DNA of 60,882 nt, from the NCBI RefSeq assembly GCF_003426025.1, contig NZ_QJSH01000016.1, positions 1 through 60,882 on the forward strand, read 5' to 3'. This stretch comes from Paraliobacillus quinghaiensis. GTDB lineage: Bacteria > Bacillota > Bacilli > Bacillales > Amphibacillaceae. Below the pieces are notes generated by a model. The model was given only the letters and a program-made list of their open reading frames with translations, had not been told where the DNA came from and ran no database searches. Within the stretch, counting starts at the first letter, position 1, and the number at the start of each line of letters is the position of its first letter. Positions 57,658-60,882 of this stretch are shown in pieces. Made by a program: the position numbers and the translations under genes.

Positions 57658-58431
57658 ATGAAAAAGATATTTATAGGAACATTTATAATTGGTTTCGCAC
57701 TATTGATAGTTGGATGTGGTTCAACAAATCTTTACGATGAAGTTATGGAAGAGGGTGTTCTAACTGTAGGAACAGAAGGAACATATGCGCCATTTACTTT
57801 TCATAATAATGCTGGTGAATTAACAGGTTACGATGTTGAGGTTATTAGAGAAGTAGCAGATCGTATGGGTGTCGAAGTAGACTTTATGGAAACACAATGG
57901 GATTCAATGTTTGCTGGATTGAATTCAGAACGTTTTGACTTAATAGCAAACCAAGTTGGAATTAATGAAGATCGTTTGGAAAACTATGATTTTTCGAATC
58001 CATATACGTACTCATCGGCTGTTGTTGTTGCCCCAGCTGAAAATGAGGATATTAATTCTTTTGAAGATTTAGAAGGTAAAAGTTCTGCTCAATCGTTGAC
58101 TAGTAACTTTGGTGACATTGCACGAGAGAATGGCGCTGAGATCGTTAGTGTAGAAGGACTCGCCCAATCTATTGAATTAATAAAGCAGAATCGTGCGGAC
58201 GTAACAGTTAATGACAAACTTGCTGTTCTTGATTATTTGAATCAGCAAGGTGATGAAGATGTTCAGATAGTGGCAGAAGAAGACAATGTTTCTGAAACAG
58301 CTTTTGCATTTAATAAAGGCAATGAAGAATTAGTAGATGCTGTAAACGAGCAATTGAAAGCGATGAGAGAAGACGGGACATTAGCGGAAATTTCTGAAAG
58401 TTGGTTTGGTGAAGATGTTTCCACTAAATAA
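57658..58431 (+). CDS. polar amino-acid ABC transporter substrate-binding lipoprotein
   Basis: 257 residues. Signal peptide with lipobox IVGC, then SBP_bac_3 domain: [50 protein letters not shown] and [13 protein letters not shown]. The Arg-Asp pattern fits amino acids, possibly cystine or another polar one (TcyJ/TcyA-like); not decidable. ATG 57658 is 7 bases after GGGGG. First gene of a three-gene importer. Confidence 0.88.
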   Translation: MKKIFIGTFIIGFALLIVGCGSTNLYDEVMEEGVLTVGTEGTYAPFTFHNNAGELTGYDVEVIREVADRMGVEVDFMETQWDSMFAGLNSERFDLIANQVGINEDRLENYDFSNPYTYSSAVVVAPAENEDINSFEDLEGKSSAQSLTSNFGDIARENGAEIVSVEGLAQSIELIKQNRADVTVNDKLAVLDYLNQQGDEDVQIVAEEDNVSETAFAFNKGNEELVDAVNEQLKAMREDGTLAEISESWFGEDVSTK

Positions 58432-58432
58432 T

Positions 58433-59122
58433 ATGGTACTATTTTCGATAACGGGAGATTTACAAGGTTGGGAGTTATTTGTTAACTCCCTTCTTCCTAT
58501 GTTTTTAGGAGCAATTAAATATACCATACCTCTTACGCTGATCTCGTTTACGTTAGGACTAGTTTTAGCTTTATTAACAGCAATCATGCGACTGTCTAAA
58601 TCACCTATCCTACGTGTACCAGCAGTTATCTATGTTTCGGCAATAAGAGGTACGCCACTACTTGTGCAATTATTTATTATTTTCTACGGATTACCAAGTC
58701 TAAATATCACAATTGATCCCTTTCCGAGTGCGATAATAGCATTCAGTCTCAATGTTGGGGCTTATGCATCAGAAATTATTCGAGCATCTATTCTGTCGAT
58801 TTCAAAGGGGCAATGGGAAGCTGGATATACGATAGGGATGACACAAAATACTGTGCTGAAGCGGATTATTATACCGCAAGCAGCAAGAGTTTCTGTACCA
58901 CCTTTATCCAATACATTTATTAGTTTGGTTAAAGACACCTCCCTTGCTTCTTTAATCCTTGTTACCGAACTATTTCGTAGAGCACAAGAAATTGCAGCAG
59001 TTACCTATGATTTTATGTTGATCTACATTGAAGCAGCTGTCCTTTACTGGATTATCTGTTTCTTACTATCGTTGGTTCAACAGGCATTAGAAAAACATCT
59101 TGAAAGATACACAGCCACATAG
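58433..59122 (+). CDS. polar amino-acid ABC transporter permease
   Basis: About 229 residues with five membrane helices and the HisM-type EAA loop [33 protein letters not shown] 58433 is 1 base after the preceding stop (TAATATG), implying coupling; an in-frame ATG at 58415 is an alternative that would overlap the binding-protein gene. Works with the flanking binding protein and ATPase. Confidence 0.88.
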   Translation: MVLFSITGDLQGWELFVNSLLPMFLGAIKYTIPLTLISFTLGLVLALLTAIMRLSKSPILRVPAVIYVSAIRGTPLLVQLFIIFYGLPSLNITIDPFPSAIIAFSLNVGAYASEIIRASILSISKGQWEAGYTIGMTQNTVLKRIIIPQAARVSVPPLSNTFISLVKDTSLASLILVTELFRRAQEIAAVTYDFMLIYIEAAVLYWIICFLLSLVQQALEKHLERYTAT

Positions 59123-59137
59123 AAAGGGGGAATGGGA

Positions 59138-59887
59138 TTGTTATTATCAATAAAAGGTTTAGCTAAATCATTCGGTGATCTGGAAGTTTTAAAGAATATT
59201 GATGTAGAAATTGAAAAAGGAAAGGTTCTATCTATAATGGGTCCTTCTGGATCAGGAAAAACAACGATGTTGCGCTGTTTAAATGGATTAGAACAGCCGG
59301 ACAAGGGTATATTCACTTTTGACGATGGCCTTACACTTAATTTTGAAAATAAAATTAACAAACAGGAAGCTTTGAAACTTAGACGGAAAGCAGGAATGGT
59401 TTTTCAATCTTATAATCTCTTTCCGCATAAGACTGCTTTGGAAAATGTCACAGAGGGACCGATTATCGTTCAGAAGCGAAATAAAAATGAAGTGAATCAA
59501 ATGGCAGAAGGGCTTTTAGAGAAAGTTGGTCTTAAAGATAAAATGCACTTATATCCACATCAGCTTTCTGGTGGGCAACAGCAGCGAGTAGGAATAGCTA
59601 GAGCACTTGCAATTGAGCCAGATTTAATGTTATTTGATGAACCAACTTCTGCTTTGGATCCAGAACTAATTGGTGAAGTGTTAACAGTGATAAGAGATCT
59701 AGCAAAAGAAAATTGGACAATGGCTATTGTCACACATGAAGTTCAATTTGCGTCCCAAGTATCTGATGAGGTTATTTTTATGGATGATGGTTATATTGTA
59801 GAACAAGGTCCTCCTGAAGAGATCCTGAAAGCACCTAAGGAAAAAAGAACACAGCAATTTTTAGATCGAATATTGAACCCTTCATAA
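59138..59887 (+). CDS. polar amino-acid ABC transporter ATP-binding protein
   Basis: About 249 residues. Walker [10 protein letters not shown], signature [10 protein letters not shown], Walker [16 protein letters not shown]-loop [11 protein letters not shown] 59138 has the right distance from AAAGGGGG; the ATG at 59132 lies too close. Energises the importer encoded by the two preceding genes. Confidence 0.9.
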   Translation: MLLSIKGLAKSFGDLEVLKNIDVEIEKGKVLSIMGPSGSGKTTMLRCLNGLEQPDKGIFTFDDGLTLNFENKINKQEALKLRRKAGMVFQSYNLFPHKTALENVTEGPIIVQKRNKNEVNQMAEGLLEKVGLKDKMHLYPHQLSGGQQQRVGIARALAIEPDLMLFDEPTSALDPELIGEVLTVIRDLAKENWTMAIVTHEVQFASQVSDEVIFMDDGYIVEQGPPEEILKAPKEKRTQQFLDRILNPS

Positions 59888-59906
59888 AGTAGAAGGAAGG
59901 GAATAT

Positions 59907-59953
59907 CCAGAAATGGGAAGTGATGATAAACTTTCTATATCTGGACTTTTTAA
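59907..59953 (+). terminator. terminator of the importer operon
   Basis: Stem ATATCCAGAAA/TTTCTATATCTGGA-type hairpin (TCCAGA/TCTGGA) followed by CTTTTTAATT. Confidence 0.6.
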
Positions 59954-60028
59954 TTGAGCAATGAGTTTTGGTTTTCTAATCCAAATCTTGTATACTGAAG
60001 GAAAATTAACACTAAAGGAAGTACAAAA

Positions 60029-60460
60029 ATGAGACTAAGTGTATTAAATCAAGTACCAATCGGCCAAGACTCTACACCTGAAGAAGCACTTAATCAAGCA
60101 GTAGAATTAGTAAAAATAACAGAAGATTTAGGTTATACAAGATATTGGGTGGCTGAACACCATAATACAAATGGTTTAGCAAGCTCTTCACCAGAAATAT
60201 TGATGACTCGTTTAGCAGGCGCAACAAGTTCTATACAAATTGGATCTGGAGGTGTTTTGTTACCGCAATACGCTCCCCTTAAAGTAGCAGAAAATTTTCG
60301 CATGTTGGAAGCTATGTATCCTGAAAGAATTGACTTAGGGCTAGGACGTTCACCTGGTGGATCAAATGAAACACGCTTAGCATTAACCGACCATATTAAG
60401 AAAAGCATGAGCTCATTTCCACGACAATTAGAAGAGTTATATGGTTGTTTATATATTAGC
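60029..60460 (+). pseudogene. LLM-class flavin-dependent oxidoreductase, truncated by an IS605-type element
   Basis: The first ~143 residues are a normal bacterial-luciferase-like monooxygenase start: LSVLNQVPIGQDSTPEEALNQ, YTRYWVAEHHNTNGLASSSPE, and ERIDLGLGRSPGG. Full members are about 330 residues. After SSFPRQLEELYG the frame enters the left end of an insertion element and stops at 60475. The remaining gene, if present, lies beyond the window. Confidence 0.85.
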
Positions 60461-60468
60461 CGAGAACA

Positions 60469-60488
60469 CTCGTGACTTCAGTCATGAG
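60469..60488 (+). other. left-end hairpin of the second IS605-type element
   Basis: CTCGTGAC pairs with GTCATGAG (one G-T pair) around a TTCA loop, close to the junction with the disrupted gene. Confidence 0.65.
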
Positions 60489-60665
60489 ATGAATCGGCTT
60501 CGGGCAAGGGATGGCATTTGCTATCTCAATTGTCCGAATGTTTGAGTGCTACATGTAAGTAACTACATAAGAGTTTTTTTACACACCTCCTCCTTAAAGT
60601 ATGGAACAAATGTTTGTGAACTTTTCTCGAAAATGGTATAATTGAGCTATTGAGGGGGTGAAACT

Positions 60666-60882
60666 ATGATTGTAAACAAAGCCTATAAATTTCGCATCTA
60701 TCCCAATAAAAAACAGACTGAACTTATCAATAAAACCATTGGTTGTTCCAGGTTCGTTTTTAACTTCTTTTTCGGGAAACAAAAAGAAAAAGATGCTTAT
60801 TGGTATATTGCCCGAGAAATGGTTCAAAATGGTCACCTACCAGCGAACAACTGGAAAGGGAAGTGTTTAAATAAATACAACA
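60666..60882 (+). CDS. tnpB: TnpB, N-terminal part (cut by window end)
   Basis: First 72 residues of a TnpB/OrfB protein: MIVNKAYKFRIYPNKKQTEL followed by INKTIGCSRFVFNFF is the standard N terminus. GGGGGTG lies 6 bases before ATG. It is unlike the tnpB at 20890 in sequence, so it belongs to a different element type. Its catalytic part is outside the window. Confidence 0.9.
   Translation, partial: MIVNKAYKFRIYPNKKQTELINKTIGCSRFVFNFFFGKQKEKDAYWYIAREMVQNGHLPANNWKGKCLNKYN

Larger units (their letters stand above)
60455..60882 (+). mobile_element. IS605/IS1341-type element, left part (continues beyond window)
   Basis: Starts inside the monooxygenase gene after TTTAT at about 60449-60453. The hairpin CTCGTGAC-TTCA-GTCATGAG (60469-60488) is typical of left ends of IS605-type elements. 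There is no tnpA in the 190 bases before tnpB, so it is either a tnpB-only element or has its tnpA elsewhere. Confidence 0.75.

Noticed and set aside
60594-60836. Minus-strand frame at the window end
   Set aside because: Antisense of the tnpB start, which has a strong family match and a proper ribosome-binding site on the plus strand.

Overview
This 60.9 kb window looks like chromosomal DNA of a low-GC, endospore-forming, halotolerant member of the Bacillaceae, in the general Oceanobacillus/Virgibacillus/Gracilibacillus area. The reasons are spore-protein genes (sspP, sspN, tlp, a spoVK-like ATPase, a cwlC-like amidase), SirA, Bacillus-type gene order (yneA position-yneB-ynzC-tkt-sirA-yneF, then acnA-sspN-tlp-yneP-yneQ, plsY, CoA-binding yneT, parE-parC), and an excess of compatible-solute and sodium-coupled transporters. 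The genus is an inference; no 16S sequence is in view.

Layout. 1-940: 3' end of an rRNA operon (23S end, 5S) followed by a degenerating 291-bp tandem repeat that carries two copies of a hairpin-rich element next to 5S fragments. 940-9530: accessory membrane functions (alpha/beta hydrolase, DMT exporter, GGDEF protein, orphan betaine-binding lipoprotein, sodium symporter with its small partner, DUF2207 protein, YfhD-like peptide). 9650-14290: small proteins and a gluconate-use cluster (RpiR-type regulator, NAD-type 6-phosphogluconate dehydrogenase, gluconokinase). 14620-20150: SurA-N lipoprotein, BCCT transporter, PRC-barrel protein read from an apparent ATT start, and an ABC-2 exporter pair. 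20270-22540: a two-gene IS200/IS605 element (tnpA, tnpB) with a long structured right end. 22618-28921: cwlC-like amidase, then lexA divergent from an SOS unit in which a 30-residue membrane peptide stands where yneA should be, followed by yneB, ynzC, tkt, sirA, yneF and ccdC. 29088-37796: orphan PAS histidine kinase, sspP, aconitase, FbpB-like peptide, sspN-tlp, a double-AAA+ SpoVK-like protein, yneP and yneQ. 37825-42835: yidD, folE2, plsY, a two-gene Opu/EgtUV-type ABC importer and yneT. 43063-47493: parE-parC. 47641-49482: flavin reductase and two small proteins of unknown role. 49548-56879: hisJ divergent from the full hisZGDBHAFI operon. 57658-59887: polar amino-acid ABC importer. 60029-end: a luciferase-like monooxygenase gene cut by an IS605-type tnpB element that runs off the window.

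The strongest unexplained signals are: (i) three roughly 500-bp composite intergenic elements, each holding two large hairpin units in opposite orientation whose outer arms and inner stem change sequence between copies but stay self-complementary; (ii) the 5S/hairpin-element tandem array, which may hold Bacillaceae-1-type RNAs; (iii) the SOS-controlled 30-residue membrane peptide, a candidate minimal division inhibitor; (iv) two genes with a good Shine-Dalgarno placed before ATT rather than a standard start codon; and (v) a TnpB lacking the usual RuvC-II glutamate. All were read by eye; no database search was run.
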